NCBI GenBank assembly: GCA_963753815.1
Contig: CAVWDU010000004.1
Span: 186,001-250,000 of the forward strand
Length of the DNA stretch: 64,000 nt
Direction: 5' to 3'
Source: CAVWDU01 sp963753815
Lineage (GTDB): Bacteria > Pseudomonadota > Gammaproteobacteria > Pseudomonadales > Halieaceae
Below, piece by piece: positions 10,048-19,260 of the stretch. Each line of letters starts with the position of its first letter. Position 1 is the first letter of the stretch. Below the pieces are notes generated by a model. The model saw only the letters and a program-made list of their open reading frames with translations, did not search any database and had not been told where the DNA came from. The translations under genes and the position numbers were made by a program.

Positions 10048-11808
10048 ATGCTCGCCGAAAAATCCTCGGGGGAACACGCGTTGGAGCCAACAACGCCTGA
10101 TACCAGGCCCTACCCTGAACTGACATGGGTCGCGGTAATCGTCGGCTGGATACTCGGTGTCATCATCGCCGTCTCCATCGGCTATGCGGCCCTTATCCTC
10201 GGCTTCTCGATCGAGGGTTCGGAACTCGCCGCCATTCTCGGTTTTGGCATCCTGCGCGGGATATTGCGCCGCAGGAGCATCATCGAGAACAATATCGTGC
10301 AGACGATCGCCTCCGGCGTGAACGGCGCCTCCTCGGGGATGATGTTTTCGATCCCGGCGATTTTCCTGCTCGGTTATGGCGATCGTTTCGACCCGGTCAT
10401 CCTGACCTTCGGCTGTATTGCCGGTGCATTCCTCGGAATCGCCTTCATCGTCCCGCTCAGAAAGCACATGATCGACTACGAGCGCCTTACCTACCCGGGC
10501 GGCGTGGCGGTGGCAACCATCCTGAAGTCGCCCGGCGCCGGTGTGCGCAAAGCGATTATCCTCGTCGCGGCGGCGCTGATCAGCGCGGGTGTGCACGCGA
10601 TGACGATCAGGACCGGTGTGTCCAATTGGGATGTCGGCGCCCTGATCGGCATGCCGGAGTTCATGAACGGTATCTGGTACCTGTCCCTGATGACGATCGG
10701 TGTCGGTTTCATAGCCGGCCGCGGCGGAATCGCGTTCATCGTTGGCGGCTTCGTTGCCTATTGGTTCCTGTCGCCCATGCTGGCGGCAACCGGAAGTTTT
10801 CCGCTCGACGAGGCGGGCCAGGTCATCAGCTCACCGGAACCACTGCGGCTGATGCTGTACCGCCCGCTCGGCATCGGTATGCTGATCGGCGGCGCGATCA
10901 TGGGCGTGATACTCGCCGCGCCGTTGATCCTGAGCGCCGTCAGGTCAATGCAAAAAGCCGCAGAGGTGGAGACCCGCGCGGCCGGCGATGAGATGCCGAT
11001 CAAGCTGCTCTACATCGCCGTGGCCGGTGCGTTCGTCCTCCTGGTGTTCATGGCGGTTACCGCGGTCGAGTCCATGTCGCTGGCCGGCGGCATCGCGCTG
11101 GCCCTGCTCGGTACGCTGTGGATCTGGATGGCAGGGATCATCCTGTCAGAGGCGATTGGCCGGACCAACTGGTCGCCGCTGTCCGGCATGACACTGGTCG
11201 GTATCACGCTCCTGATCGTATTGACCCAGGCGCTTGGCATGGACCGCGCAGACTCCATCGTCGCCGCAATCATGGTGGGCGCCGCCATGTGCGTGGCCAT
11301 GTCACAAGCCACCGACCTGATGCTGGACCTGAAGACGGGTTACCTCGTCGGCGCCACGCCGCGCATGCAGCAGTTCGGCCAGTTCATCGGCGCGTGGCTG
11401 GGTCCGATCGTGGTTATCTTCGTTATCTTTGCGCTGCATGAGGCCTATGAGCTTGGCAGCGCCCGCCTGCCGGCGCCGCAGGCGCAGGCGCTGGCCAGTA
11501 CCATAGACGGCATCATGGGCGGTGACGTGCCGGCACAGAAGTATGCCGCCGGGGCGATCCTGGGCGGTGTTCTCTCCGCGCTGATGGGTGGCCTGGGCAT
11601 CACCGTCGGTCTCGGCTTCTATCTCCCGTTTAACATTGTCCTGACCTATTCGCTCGGCACCTTGAGCAGGGAACTCGCTGACCGTATCAAGGGCAGCGGC
11701 TGGTCGGACGACGTTGGCATACCCGTTGCCGCCGGTTTCATCGTGGGTGAGGCGCTTGTTGGCGTCGGGGACGCGATATCCAAGGTCCTTGCCGGGGCCA
11801 TGGGTTGA
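10048..11808 (+). CDS. OPT family oligopeptide/metal-chelate transporter
   Basis: The 586-residue polytopic membrane protein resembles bacterial OPT (oligopeptide transporter) family proteins. It has a dozen or more hydrophobic segments starting with VAVIVGWILGVIIAVSIGYAA, the loop LTYPGGVAVATILKSP, and RMQQFGQFIGAWLGP, all typical of the family. Bacterial OPT members import short peptides or peptide-metal complexes across the inner membrane; the substrate here is not evident. ATG 10048 is used; an in-frame TTG at 10081 is an alternative start. A small membrane-anchored protein gene begins 13 bp downstream, so the two are probably co-transcribed. Its position among aromatic-catabolism genes may be incidental. 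Confidence 0.9.
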   Translation: MLAEKSSGEHALEPTTPDTRPYPELTWVAVIVGWILGVIIAVSIGYAALILGFSIEGSELAAILGFGILRGILRRRSIIENNIVQTIASGVNGASSGMMFSIPAIFLLGYGDRFDPVILTFGCIAGAFLGIAFIVPLRKHMIDYERLTYPGGVAVATILKSPGAGVRKAIILVAAALISAGVHAMTIRTGVSNWDVGALIGMPEFMNGIWYLSLMTIGVGFIAGRGGIAFIVGGFVAYWFLSPMLAATGSFPLDEAGQVISSPEPLRLMLYRPLGIGMLIGGAIMGVILAAPLILSAVRSMQKAAEVETRAAGDEMPIKLLYIAVAGAFVLLVFMAVTAVESMSLAGGIALALLGTLWIWMAGIILSEAIGRTNWSPLSGMTLVGITLLIVLTQALGMDRADSIVAAIMVGAAMCVAMSQATDLMLDLKTGYLVGATPRMQQFGQFIGAWLGPIVVIFVIFALHEAYELGSARLPAPQAQALASTIDGIMGGDVPAQKYAAGAILGGVLSALMGGLGITVGLGFYLPFNIVLTYSLGTLSRELADRIKGSGWSDDVGIPVAAGFIVGEALVGVGDAISKVLAGAMG

Positions 11809-11821
11809 TGAGGGCGTCAAT

Positions 11822-12346
11822 ATGAAAAAAATTGCCCTGTTGATGCTCGCCTGTGGCTTCCTCGGCGGCGCCTACATAACCGCACTCGATATCAAGGATG
11901 TCGACTGGCTGGGTTTCAGCATTGCAGCGAGTCTCGCGATCGCCGGTGTCATCCTGGTCAAGCGTTCCGACCGGGCCGCGGCCACGTCGGGTGGGTTGCT
12001 TGAAACCAACCGCAACGAACTGAACGAGTCGCTCGGCAACGTCGTCCGTGAGCTGGGGCAGATCATCGCCACCCCTGCCATGAAGGGAGAGGCGCTGCGC
12101 AACCGGATCGACGAAGAACTTCGCCCCGACCTGCGACGCTTCGCCGATGCCCGTGAAAGTATGGTGCATCTCTACGGGTTGCAGACCTACGCAGACATCA
12201 TGAGTGAGTTCGCGGCTGGCGAGCGCTACATCAATCGAGTGTGGTCTACCGCGGCTGACGGCTACGACGAGGAAGCTGAAATCTACCTGAAGCGGGCAAG
12301 CCAGCAGTTCCAGGACGCGCTGGCACAGCTGGCTGCAGCCTCCTGA
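11822..12346 (+). CDS. Membrane-anchored coiled protein of unknown function
   Basis: I do not recognise a named family for this 174-residue protein. It opens with two short hydrophobic segments (IALLMLACGFLGGAYI and GFSIAASLAIAGVIL) joined by a polar turn, then KRSDR, consistent with an inner-membrane hairpin. The rest is a soluble helical domain rich in Glu, Arg and Ala (residues about 60-174), with heptad-like stretches. The ATG at 11822 is chosen because it gives a membrane-targeting N-terminus and lies just after the OPT stop; the frame stays open upstream inside that gene. The close spacing suggests a partner or assembly factor for the OPT transporter, which is inference. Confidence 0.7.
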   Translation: MKKIALLMLACGFLGGAYITALDIKDVDWLGFSIAASLAIAGVILVKRSDRAAATSGGLLETNRNELNESLGNVVRELGQIIATPAMKGEALRNRIDEELRPDLRRFADARESMVHLYGLQTYADIMSEFAAGERYINRVWSTAADGYDEEAEIYLKRASQQFQDALAQLAAAS

Positions 12347-12392
12347 ACTCTTCGCCGCTGGCAAGCACCGATTATCCGCGGTGGCGGTCCTG

Positions 12393-14483
12393 TCAGTTCA
12401 GTGATCCCAGCGCCTCGCCCTTGTCCGCGAGCTCCTCAAGCAGCGGTGAAGGCGTCCAGCAGTCGTCTCCGGTCAATTCAGCGAGCCTGGCGAGTTTGTC
12501 CAGGACCGTGATCACGCCCAGCGTGTCGGCGTAAAACATCGGGCCGCCGCGCCACGCCGGGAATCCGTAGCCGTTGAGGTAGACGATATCGATATCCGAT
12601 GGCCGTGCGGCGATGCCCTCCCGAAGAATCTCCGCGCCTTCATTGATCAGGGCGAGGGTCAGTCGGTCGATGATCTCTTCGTCGTCGATCTCGCGCCGGG
12701 CCACGCCCCACTCATCCGCCAGGGTGGCGATCAGCTCGTCGACGGCGGGGTCGGGTTCGCGACGGCGGGTTTCCGGGTCATACCGATAGAAACCGGCGCC
12801 GCTTTTCTGCCCCAGCCGCTCCATCTCGACCAGGGTGTCGGCAACCGCCGATTCCCTGACGGCGCGCGACTCGATCCCCTGGTCGCGGCGCGATCGATAG
12901 CCGATATCCAGGCCGGCGAGGTCACCGACGGCAATTGGCCCCATCGCCATACCCCACTGCTCCATCACCGAGTCGACCTGTGCCGGGCTCGCACCCTCCA
13001 GTAACAGCAACTGGGCCTGGCGGCCGTAGCCACGCAGCATGCGATTGCCCACGAAACCGTGGCAGACGCCGACCGCGACCGGAATCTTGCCGATGGTCCT
13101 GGCCAGCGCCATGAACGTTTGCACGACGTCGGCTGCGGTCTTCTCCGCTCTCACCACCTCCAGCAGCTTCATGACGTTGGCCGGGCTGAAAAAGTGCGCG
13201 CCGATGACGTCGCCCGGTCGCGCGGTCGCATCCGCGATCTCATTGACGTCGAGGTACGAAGTATTGGTTGCCAGTATGCAGCCCGGCTTGCAGTGGGCGT
13301 CCAGTTTGGCGAAAACCTCCTTTTTGACCGCCATGTTTTCGAATACCGCTTCGATGACCACGTCGACCCGGGCCAGGTCCGTGTACTCGGTGGTGCCGGT
13401 GAAGTTCGCAAGAAATCCTTCCATCTGCGCCTCGCTGAAGCGCCCGCGCTTTACCGAGGTGGCGTAGTTTTTGCGGATCGTGTCCATGCCCCGTTCAAGA
13501 TTGTCTGCGCTGGTCTCGACCAGGGTGACCGGGATGCCTGCGTTGGCGAAGCACATGGCAATGCCGCCACCCATGGTGCCGGCGCCAATAATACCCACGG
13601 CATCGACCGGTCTCATCGGGGTCTCCCGGGGTATATCGGGCAGCCGCGCGGTGGCGCGCTCGGCGAAGAAAACATGTCGCAGTGCCGCGGATTGGGGCGA
13701 GTCGCGGCATTCCAGGAATCGCTCACGCTCCCGCGCCTGACCGCTCTCCACGTCCAGCTGCGTTGCCAGTTCCACCAGTTCCACGATGTATCCCGGCGCG
13801 ATCTGCCCCCGGGTCTTGCGGGCGATCTTCTCCCGGTAACGAGTGTAGAAATCCGCTGCTTCAGGCGAGGCCGCAGTGCCGCTGCCGGTGGGGCGCGGCG
13901 GCGCGCCCTTGAGCCCGAGCTGGCGCGCGTAGTCCATAGCGCCCTGTTCCAGGTCGCCCTCCAGGAGTCGGTCGATCAGACCGAGTTCCAGTGCCTTTTC
14001 GGCGAGAATCGGCGCGCCGCCGACCATCATGTCCAGGGCCGGTTCCACGCCGATCACTCGCGGCAGTCGCTGGGTGCCACCCGCGCCCGGTAGCAGTCCG
14101 AGTTTAACCTCTGGCAACCCCAGTCGGGTGCCCGGCAGGGCACACCGGTAGTGTGCGGCGAGGGCGACTTCCAGACCGCCGCCAAGCGCGTTGCCGTGCA
14201 GCGCGGCCACCACAGGTTTCGACGAGGCCTCGATGCGGTTGATCAGGTCTGGCAGGTGTGGCGGTCGGGGTGGCTTTCCGAACTCAGTGATGTCAGCGCC
14301 GGCAATGAATGTGCGCCCGCTGCACAGCAGCAGCAGGCTCTTGCTCTCGTCCCGTTCGGCTTCGTCCAGTGCGCTATCGATGCCCGCCCGCACCGCCTGC
14401 GACAGCGCGTTGACCGGTGGGTTGTCGATGCGGATGACGCCGAGGCCGTCGAGCAGCTGGTAGGTTACGGGTTGTTCGCTCAT
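12393..14483 (-). CDS. Fused enoyl-CoA hydratase / 3-hydroxyacyl-CoA dehydrogenase
   Basis: The 696-residue protein carries an N-terminal crotonase domain (residues about 1-190, with AALHGNALGGGLEVALAAHY and LGLPEVKLGLLPGAGGT), an NAD-binding 3-hydroxyacyl-CoA dehydrogenase domain (GIIGAGTMGGGIAMCFANAG near residue 298) and two dehydrogenase C-terminal repeats. This is the FadJ/peroxisomal multifunctional-enzyme layout. It is divergent from paaZ across a 215-bp region holding a candidate operator. Because no separate paaF or paaH is present in the window, it may supply both the hydratase and the 3-hydroxyadipyl-CoA dehydrogenase steps of phenylacetate breakdown. A role in ordinary fatty-acid oxidation is equally compatible with the sequence. 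Confidence 0.92.
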   Translation of the reverse strand: MSEQPVTYQLLDGLGVIRIDNPPVNALSQAVRAGIDSALDEAERDESKSLLLLCSGRTFIAGADITEFGKPPRPPHLPDLINRIEASSKPVVAALHGNALGGGLEVALAAHYRCALPGTRLGLPEVKLGLLPGAGGTQRLPRVIGVEPALDMMVGGAPILAEKALELGLIDRLLEGDLEQGAMDYARQLGLKGAPPRPTGSGTAASPEAADFYTRYREKIARKTRGQIAPGYIVELVELATQLDVESGQARERERFLECRDSPQSAALRHVFFAERATARLPDIPRETPMRPVDAVGIIGAGTMGGGIAMCFANAGIPVTLVETSADNLERGMDTIRKNYATSVKRGRFSEAQMEGFLANFTGTTEYTDLARVDVVIEAVFENMAVKKEVFAKLDAHCKPGCILATNTSYLDVNEIADATARPGDVIGAHFFSPANVMKLLEVVRAEKTAADVVQTFMALARTIGKIPVAVGVCHGFVGNRMLRGYGRQAQLLLLEGASPAQVDSVMEQWGMAMGPIAVGDLAGLDIGYRSRRDQGIESRAVRESAVADTLVEMERLGQKSGAGFYRYDPETRRREPDPAVDELIATLADEWGVARREIDDEEIIDRLTLALINEGAEILREGIAARPSDIDIVYLNGYGFPAWRGGPMFYADTLGVITVLDKLARLAELTGDDCWTPSPLLEELADKGEALGSLN

Positions 14484-14611
14484 AGTATTCGTCCGGTTGG
14501 CGGTGGCGGGTTGCCTGGCCCGCGTTTCAGGTCGTATTCGGGAGACAGTGTAGCAGTCCCTGCAGTCCCTGCCCGGGGGGCGAGGGCGGGAATTAAAGCG
14601 TTACAAAAGAA

Positions 14612-14639
14612 TTTACATAAAGCGACTTTTATGTATCAT
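14612..14639. promoter_or_regulatory. Candidate PaaX-type palindromic operator and paaZ promoter
   Basis: An AT-rich inverted repeat, TTTACATAAAG - CGA - CTTTTATGTATC, lies in the divergent region between the fused beta-oxidation gene and paaZ. It overlaps a sigma70-like pair, TTTACA (14612) and TATCAT (14633-14638), 15 bp apart. One arm, read on the minus strand as ATGATACATAAAAG, matches the half-site upstream of paaK. A repressor bound here would block the promoter. PaaX is the obvious candidate, but this is inferred. Confidence 0.55.
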
Positions 14640-14698
14640 AATATATCGGCTCTTCGCGGTCCCACGACTGCGCCAGGGCCTCTGACGGGAGGAAACGG

Positions 14699-16741
14699 AT
14701 GAAGCTCAGCAGCTATGTTACCGGCCAGTGGCGAGAAGGAGAGAGCGCTGGCGTTGTGGTTCGCGATGCTGTTACCGGGGCCCCGGTCTGTGAGGTCAGC
14801 AGTGACGGCATAGACTTCGATGCCGTGGTCCGGCACGCTCGCGAGGTGGGTGGGGTCGCGCTGCGGTCGATGACGTTCCACGAGCGCGCCGCCGGGCTCA
14901 AGGCCATGGCCAGGCACCTGATGGAGCAAAAGGAAGCGTTTTACGCGGTGTCCGCGAAGACCGGGGCGACGCGCGCCGATGGCTGGGTCGACATCGAGGG
15001 TGGTATCGGCACGGTTTTCAGCTACGCCAGCCTGGTTACACGCGAGTTCCCCAACGACACCGTCATGGTCGAGGGCGAGATGGAAAGGCTGTCCAAGGGC
15101 GGTACTTTCGTCGGCCGACACATCCTTACCCCCAAGCAGGGGGTGGCAGTACACATCAACGCCTTCAACTTTCCCTGCTGGGGCATGCTCGAGAAAATCG
15201 CGCCGTCGATCGCGGCTGGTATGCCGGTGATCGTCAAGCCCGCCACGCCCACGGCCTATCTTACAGAAGCCATGGTACGGGAAATGGTGGGTGGCGGTTT
15301 TCTCCCCGAGGGCTCGATCCAACTCATCTGTGGCAGCGTCGGCGACCTGCTCGACCACCTGTCTGAGCAGGACGTGGTGACCTTCACCGGCTCGGCGCAC
15401 ACGGGCCGCAAGCTGCGCACACACCCTAACATCGTGGCGAATTCTGTTCCCTTCAACATGGAGGCCGATTCCCTCAACTGCGCCATCCTCGGCCAGTCCG
15501 TGCAGCCGGGTGACGAGGAGTTCGATCTTTTCGTCCGCGAGGTGGTGCGCGAGATGACGGTCAAGACCGGACAGAAGTGCACCGCCATTCGCCGGGTCAT
15601 CGTGCCGGCTGGGCAGATCGACGCCGTGGAGGAGGCATTGAAGGCGCGGCTCGATACGATCGTGGTCGGTGACCCGGCCCATGAGGGCGTGCGCATGGGA
15701 CCCCTGGTAGGCAGCGACCAGGCGCGCGATGTGCGCGCCGCCATGGAGCAGCTGGCCGAGGAATCCGAGATCGTGTACGGCGGCAGCGAGGAATTCGCCA
15801 TCGCCGGCGCCGATAACGAAAGCGGTGCATTCTTTCCCGCCACCCTGCTTCGCTGCAACGATCCACACAACCGGCATCGGGTACACGAAGTCGAGGCTTT
15901 CGGGCCGGTGAGCACCCTTATGCCTTACAGCGACCTGGACGATGCGGTCAACATCGCCCGCCTGGGCCGCGGCAGCCTGGTCGGCTCGCTGTTCACCTAC
16001 GATGACCAGGAAGCCCGCGAGGTCATTCTCGGCGCGGCCGCCTGGCACGGCCGCATGCTGGTGATCAACCGCGACTGCGCCGGTGAATCGACCGGTCACG
16101 GGTCACCGCTGGCCAACCTGGTGCACGGGGGCCCGGGGCGGGCTGGCGGTGGCGAGGAACTGGGCGGCGCGCGCGCGGTAAAGCATTACCTGCAGCGGAC
16201 GGCGTTGCAGGGGTCGCCGACCACATTGATGGCGATTACCTCGGAATACCACCCCGGTGCCAGGACCAGCGGTGACGATGTGCACCCGTTCAAAAAGTGG
16301 TTCGAGGACCTCCGGGTCGGGGAGACGCTGGTCACTCACCGACGCACGGTCACCGAGGCCGACATCGTCAATTTCGGCTGCATCAGCGGTGATCATTTCT
16401 ATGCCCATTTCGATGAGATTGCTGCCCGGGATTCCTTTTTCGGCAAGCGTGTTGCCCACGGCTACTTTGTCATATCGGCCGCTGCAGGCATGTTTGTCGA
16501 ACCGTCGCCGGGCCCGGTCATCGCCAACTACGGGCTCGAAAACCTGCGCTTTGTCGAGCCGGTGGCGCCGGGCGACACTATCCGCGTCAAGCTCTCGGTC
16601 AAGCGCAAGATCAAGAAAACCCCGCGCGGTGACGAAAAACCCAACGGGGTCGTGGTTTGGGCGGTCGAGGTGACCAACCAGGACGAGGCGCTCGTGGCGG
16701 TCTACGATATCATGACCCTGGTGGCGCGACGCGAGCCGTGA
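14699..16741 (+). CDS. paaZ: PaaZ bifunctional oxepin-CoA hydrolase / aldehyde dehydrogenase
   Basis: The 680-residue PaaZ opens the oxepin-CoA ring and oxidises the resulting semialdehyde to 3-oxo-5,6-dehydrosuberyl-CoA. The N-terminal aldehyde dehydrogenase domain (about residues 1-520) shows the catalytic Cys in VKTGQKCTAIRRVIVP and the general-base Glu region NMEADSLNCAI. The C-terminal MaoC-like (R)-hydratase hot-dog domain (about 530-680) has ISGDHFYAHFDEIAARDSFFG and VAHGYFVISAAAG. Length equals that of E. coli PaaZ (681). GGGAGGA precedes ATG 14699. It is the first gene of a tight operon that runs through paaGIJABCDE. Confidence 0.97.
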   Translation: MKLSSYVTGQWREGESAGVVVRDAVTGAPVCEVSSDGIDFDAVVRHAREVGGVALRSMTFHERAAGLKAMARHLMEQKEAFYAVSAKTGATRADGWVDIEGGIGTVFSYASLVTREFPNDTVMVEGEMERLSKGGTFVGRHILTPKQGVAVHINAFNFPCWGMLEKIAPSIAAGMPVIVKPATPTAYLTEAMVREMVGGGFLPEGSIQLICGSVGDLLDHLSEQDVVTFTGSAHTGRKLRTHPNIVANSVPFNMEADSLNCAILGQSVQPGDEEFDLFVREVVREMTVKTGQKCTAIRRVIVPAGQIDAVEEALKARLDTIVVGDPAHEGVRMGPLVGSDQARDVRAAMEQLAEESEIVYGGSEEFAIAGADNESGAFFPATLLRCNDPHNRHRVHEVEAFGPVSTLMPYSDLDDAVNIARLGRGSLVGSLFTYDDQEAREVILGAAAWHGRMLVINRDCAGESTGHGSPLANLVHGGPGRAGGGEELGGARAVKHYLQRTALQGSPTTLMAITSEYHPGARTSGDDVHPFKKWFEDLRVGETLVTHRRTVTEADIVNFGCISGDHFYAHFDEIAARDSFFGKRVAHGYFVISAAAGMFVEPSPGPVIANYGLENLRFVEPVAPGDTIRVKLSVKRKIKKTPRGDEKPNGVVVWAVEVTNQDEALVAVYDIMTLVARREP

Positions 16742-16775
16742 GGAGCTGCCCCACGGGGGTCTCGGAGCAAAAAAT

Positions 16776-17567
16776 ATGAGCCACAAGCACATCGAATTCA
16801 GGGTTGAAAGCGGCGTCGCGCTGCTCACACTCGACCGCCCCGAGTCGCTCAACAGCTTCACCGCCGACATGCACGGCGAGGTGCGCGAGGTGCTCACCGA
16901 CGCGGCGGCGGACCCGGCCGTAAGGGCGGTGCTGATCACCGGCAGCGGTCGTGGTTTTTGCGCCGGCCAGGACCTCAACGACCGTTCGGTCTCGGCTGGC
17001 GAGGAGATGCCCGATCTCGGCGACTCGGTCGAGAAGTACTACAACCCCCTTATCCGCCTTATCACCGGGATGCCCAAGCCGGTCATTTGTGCTGTGAACG
17101 GCGTTGCCGCCGGTGCCGGGGCCAACATCGCGCTCGCCTGCGATATCGTCATCGCCGGACGGTCTGCCAGCTTCATCGAATCCTTCAGCAGGCTGGGCCT
17201 CATCCCGGATTCCGGCGGGACCTGGATTCTGCCCCGGCTGGTGGGCATGGCGCGCGCCCGCGGCCTGGCCATGCTGGGGCCGAAAGTATCCGCGGAGCAG
17301 GCGGAGGCGTGGGGCATGATCTGGCAGGTCGTTGACGACGAGGAATTGATGCCGACAGCACTGGGGCTGGCCCGGCGCATGGCGACCCAACCGACCCGCG
17401 GGTTCGGCTTTACCAAGCGGGCGCTGGCGGCTTCGGCGGCCAATACGCTCAGCGAGCAGCTGGAACTGGAGAAGGAGTTGATGCGCGCAGCAGGCAAGAC
17501 CGCTGATTACAGGGAGGGCGTTGCCGCCTTCCTGGAGAAGCGCGAGCCCGAGTACCGGGGCGAATAG
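16776..17567 (+). CDS. paaG: PaaG ring 1,2-epoxyphenylacetyl-CoA isomerase
   Basis: The 263-residue crotonase-fold enzyme converts ring 1,2-epoxyphenylacetyl-CoA to oxepin-CoA. It has the oxyanion-hole segments SGRGFCAGQDLNDR and NGVAAGAGANIALACDIVI, and the PaaG hallmark SFSRLGLIPDSGGTWILPRLVG. Length matches the E. coli enzyme (262). It starts 34 bp after paaZ and its last base is the first base of the paaI start codon, so translation is likely coupled. Confidence 0.95.
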   Translation: MSHKHIEFRVESGVALLTLDRPESLNSFTADMHGEVREVLTDAAADPAVRAVLITGSGRGFCAGQDLNDRSVSAGEEMPDLGDSVEKYYNPLIRLITGMPKPVICAVNGVAAGAGANIALACDIVIAGRSASFIESFSRLGLIPDSGGTWILPRLVGMARARGLAMLGPKVSAEQAEAWGMIWQVVDDEELMPTALGLARRMATQPTRGFGFTKRALAASAANTLSEQLELEKELMRAAGKTADYREGVAAFLEKREPEYRGE

Positions 17568-18016
17568 TGTCACTGGACCCGGTTCAACTCGCGCGTGCCT
17601 GTGCCGATACCATGTGGGCCAATGACAAGGCCTCGCCGGAGCTGGGCATGCAAATCGAGGCCGTCGAGCCCGGCCGGTCGGTGCTGTTGATGAGCGTGCG
17701 CGACGACATGGTCAACGGCCACGATATCTGTCACGGTGGCATGATTTTTACGCTCGCCGACAGCGCCTTCGCCTTCGCCTGCAACAGCCACAACCTGAAT
17801 GCTGTGGCCGCGGGTGCCCGCATCGAATTTCTCGCCCCCGGTCGTCTCGGTGACAAACTCACCGCGGTGGCGGAACAGGTCGCCCAGGGCCGGCGCAGTG
17901 GGGTCTACGACGTGACAGTGACAAATCAGGATGGGCAGGTAATTGCCCTGTTCCGGGGTAACTCGCAACGCATTGGCGGCGAGCTCGTGGATGCGCAAAC
18001 TGGAGAGCCGATGTAA
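17567..18016 (+). CDS. paaI: PaaI hot-dog acyl-CoA thioesterase
   Basis: The 149-residue single-domain hot-dog thioesterase has the PaaI signature VNGHDICHGGMIFTLADSAF, in which the acidic residue of ADSAF and the HGG turn form the active site. PaaI hydrolyses ring-hydroxylated phenylacetyl-CoAs and is thought to rescue CoA from dead-end or toxic intermediates of the epoxide pathway. GTG 17567 shares its first base with the end of paaG, and the stop overlaps the paaJ ATG by one base at 18016. Confidence 0.94.
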   Translation: MSLDPVQLARACADTMWANDKASPELGMQIEAVEPGRSVLLMSVRDDMVNGHDICHGGMIFTLADSAFAFACNSHNLNAVAAGARIEFLAPGRLGDKLTAVAEQVAQGRRSGVYDVTVTNQDGQVIALFRGNSQRIGGELVDAQTGEPM

Positions 18017-19221
18017 TGCCGGACAGTTTCATCTGTGATGCGATAAGAACACCCATAGGGCGCTACGGTGGTGGCCTGGCCCCGGTGCGGGCCGATGATC
18101 TCGGGGCGGTCCCGATCGCCGCACTGATGGCGCGTAACCAGCAGGTGGACTGGGCCGCCGTGGATGATCTCTGGTACGGCTGTGCCAACCAGGCCGGCGA
18201 GGACAATCGCAACGTGGCCCGGATGAGCGCTCTGCTGGCGGGATTGCCGGTGACTGTCCCGGCGGCGACCATCAACCGGCTCTGCGGTTCCGGGATGGAC
18301 GCCGTGGGCACCGCCGCCCGGGCGATCAAGGCCGGCGAAATCGCGCTCGCGATAGCCGGGGGTGTCGAGTCGATGTCGCGCGCCCCGTTTGTGATGGGCA
18401 AGGCTGACAAAGCCTTCAGCCGTGACGCCAGGGTCTATGACACGACCATGGGCTGGCGTTTTGTGAACAAGTTGATGCAGGCGCAGTACGGCATAGATTC
18501 AATGCCGGAGACGGCTGAGAACGTCGCCGAGCAGTACGCTATCAGCAGGGAGGATCAGGACGCATTCGCCCTGCGCAGCCAGCAGCGCGCAGCGGTGGCG
18601 ATGGAGGCCGGTGTGTTCGAGGAGGAGATCGTACCGGTCAGCATTCCGCGGCGCCGTGGCGAGCCGACCATCGTCGCGCGCGACGAACACCCTAGGGCCG
18701 ATACCACCGCCGAGGGGCTCGCGGCCCTGCCGGCGCCGTTTCGAGACGGCGGTACGGTGACCGCGGGTAACGCCTCGGGGATCAACGATGGTGCCTGCGC
18801 GCTACTGCTGGCTTCGGAAGAGGCAGCGACCCGGGCGGGCCTGACCCCGAAAGCCCGCGTCGTTGCCATGGCCTGCAGTGGACTCGAGCCGCGGGTCATG
18901 GGTTACGGCCCCGTCGAGGCGACCCGTCGGGTGCTTTCCCTGGCGGGCCTGGCACTGGACGATATGGACGTCATCGAATTGAACGAGGCATTCGCGGCCC
19001 AGGGGCTGGCGGTGCTGCGCGGCCTCGGCCTGGCCGATGACGCCGCCAGCGTCAACCCCAATGGCGGCGCGATTGCGCTGGGCCACCCGCTGGGCATGAG
19101 TGGCGCCCGCCTGGTGAGCACCGCCATGTACCAGCTACATCGAAGCGGGGGGCGTTACGCCCTCTGCACCATGTGTATCGGAGTGGGGCAGGGGATTGCC
19201 CTGGTTATTGAACGTGTCTGA
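18016..19221 (+). CDS. paaJ: PaaJ 3-oxoadipyl-CoA / 3-oxo-5,6-dehydrosuberyl-CoA thiolase
   Basis: The 401-residue thiolase performs the two CoA-dependent cleavages of the lower pathway and releases acetyl-CoA and succinyl-CoA. Thiolase landmarks are the nucleophilic Cys in TINRLCGSGMDAVG (about residue 91), NEAFAAQ, the His in GGAIALGHPLGMSGAR and the second Cys in CTMCIGVGQG. It is one-base coupled to paaI. Length equals E. coli PaaJ (401). The same family includes PcaF of the beta-ketoadipate route, but the context fixes the PaaJ role. Confidence 0.95.
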   Translation: MPDSFICDAIRTPIGRYGGGLAPVRADDLGAVPIAALMARNQQVDWAAVDDLWYGCANQAGEDNRNVARMSALLAGLPVTVPAATINRLCGSGMDAVGTAARAIKAGEIALAIAGGVESMSRAPFVMGKADKAFSRDARVYDTTMGWRFVNKLMQAQYGIDSMPETAENVAEQYAISREDQDAFALRSQQRAAVAMEAGVFEEEIVPVSIPRRRGEPTIVARDEHPRADTTAEGLAALPAPFRDGGTVTAGNASGINDGACALLLASEEAATRAGLTPKARVVAMACSGLEPRVMGYGPVEATRRVLSLAGLALDDMDVIELNEAFAAQGLAVLRGLGLADDAASVNPNGGAIALGHPLGMSGARLVSTAMYQLHRSGGRYALCTMCIGVGQGIALVIERV

Positions 19222-19260
19222 GCCAACGTCTCGGACCTACCGCCCAACAGGAGGCAGACT

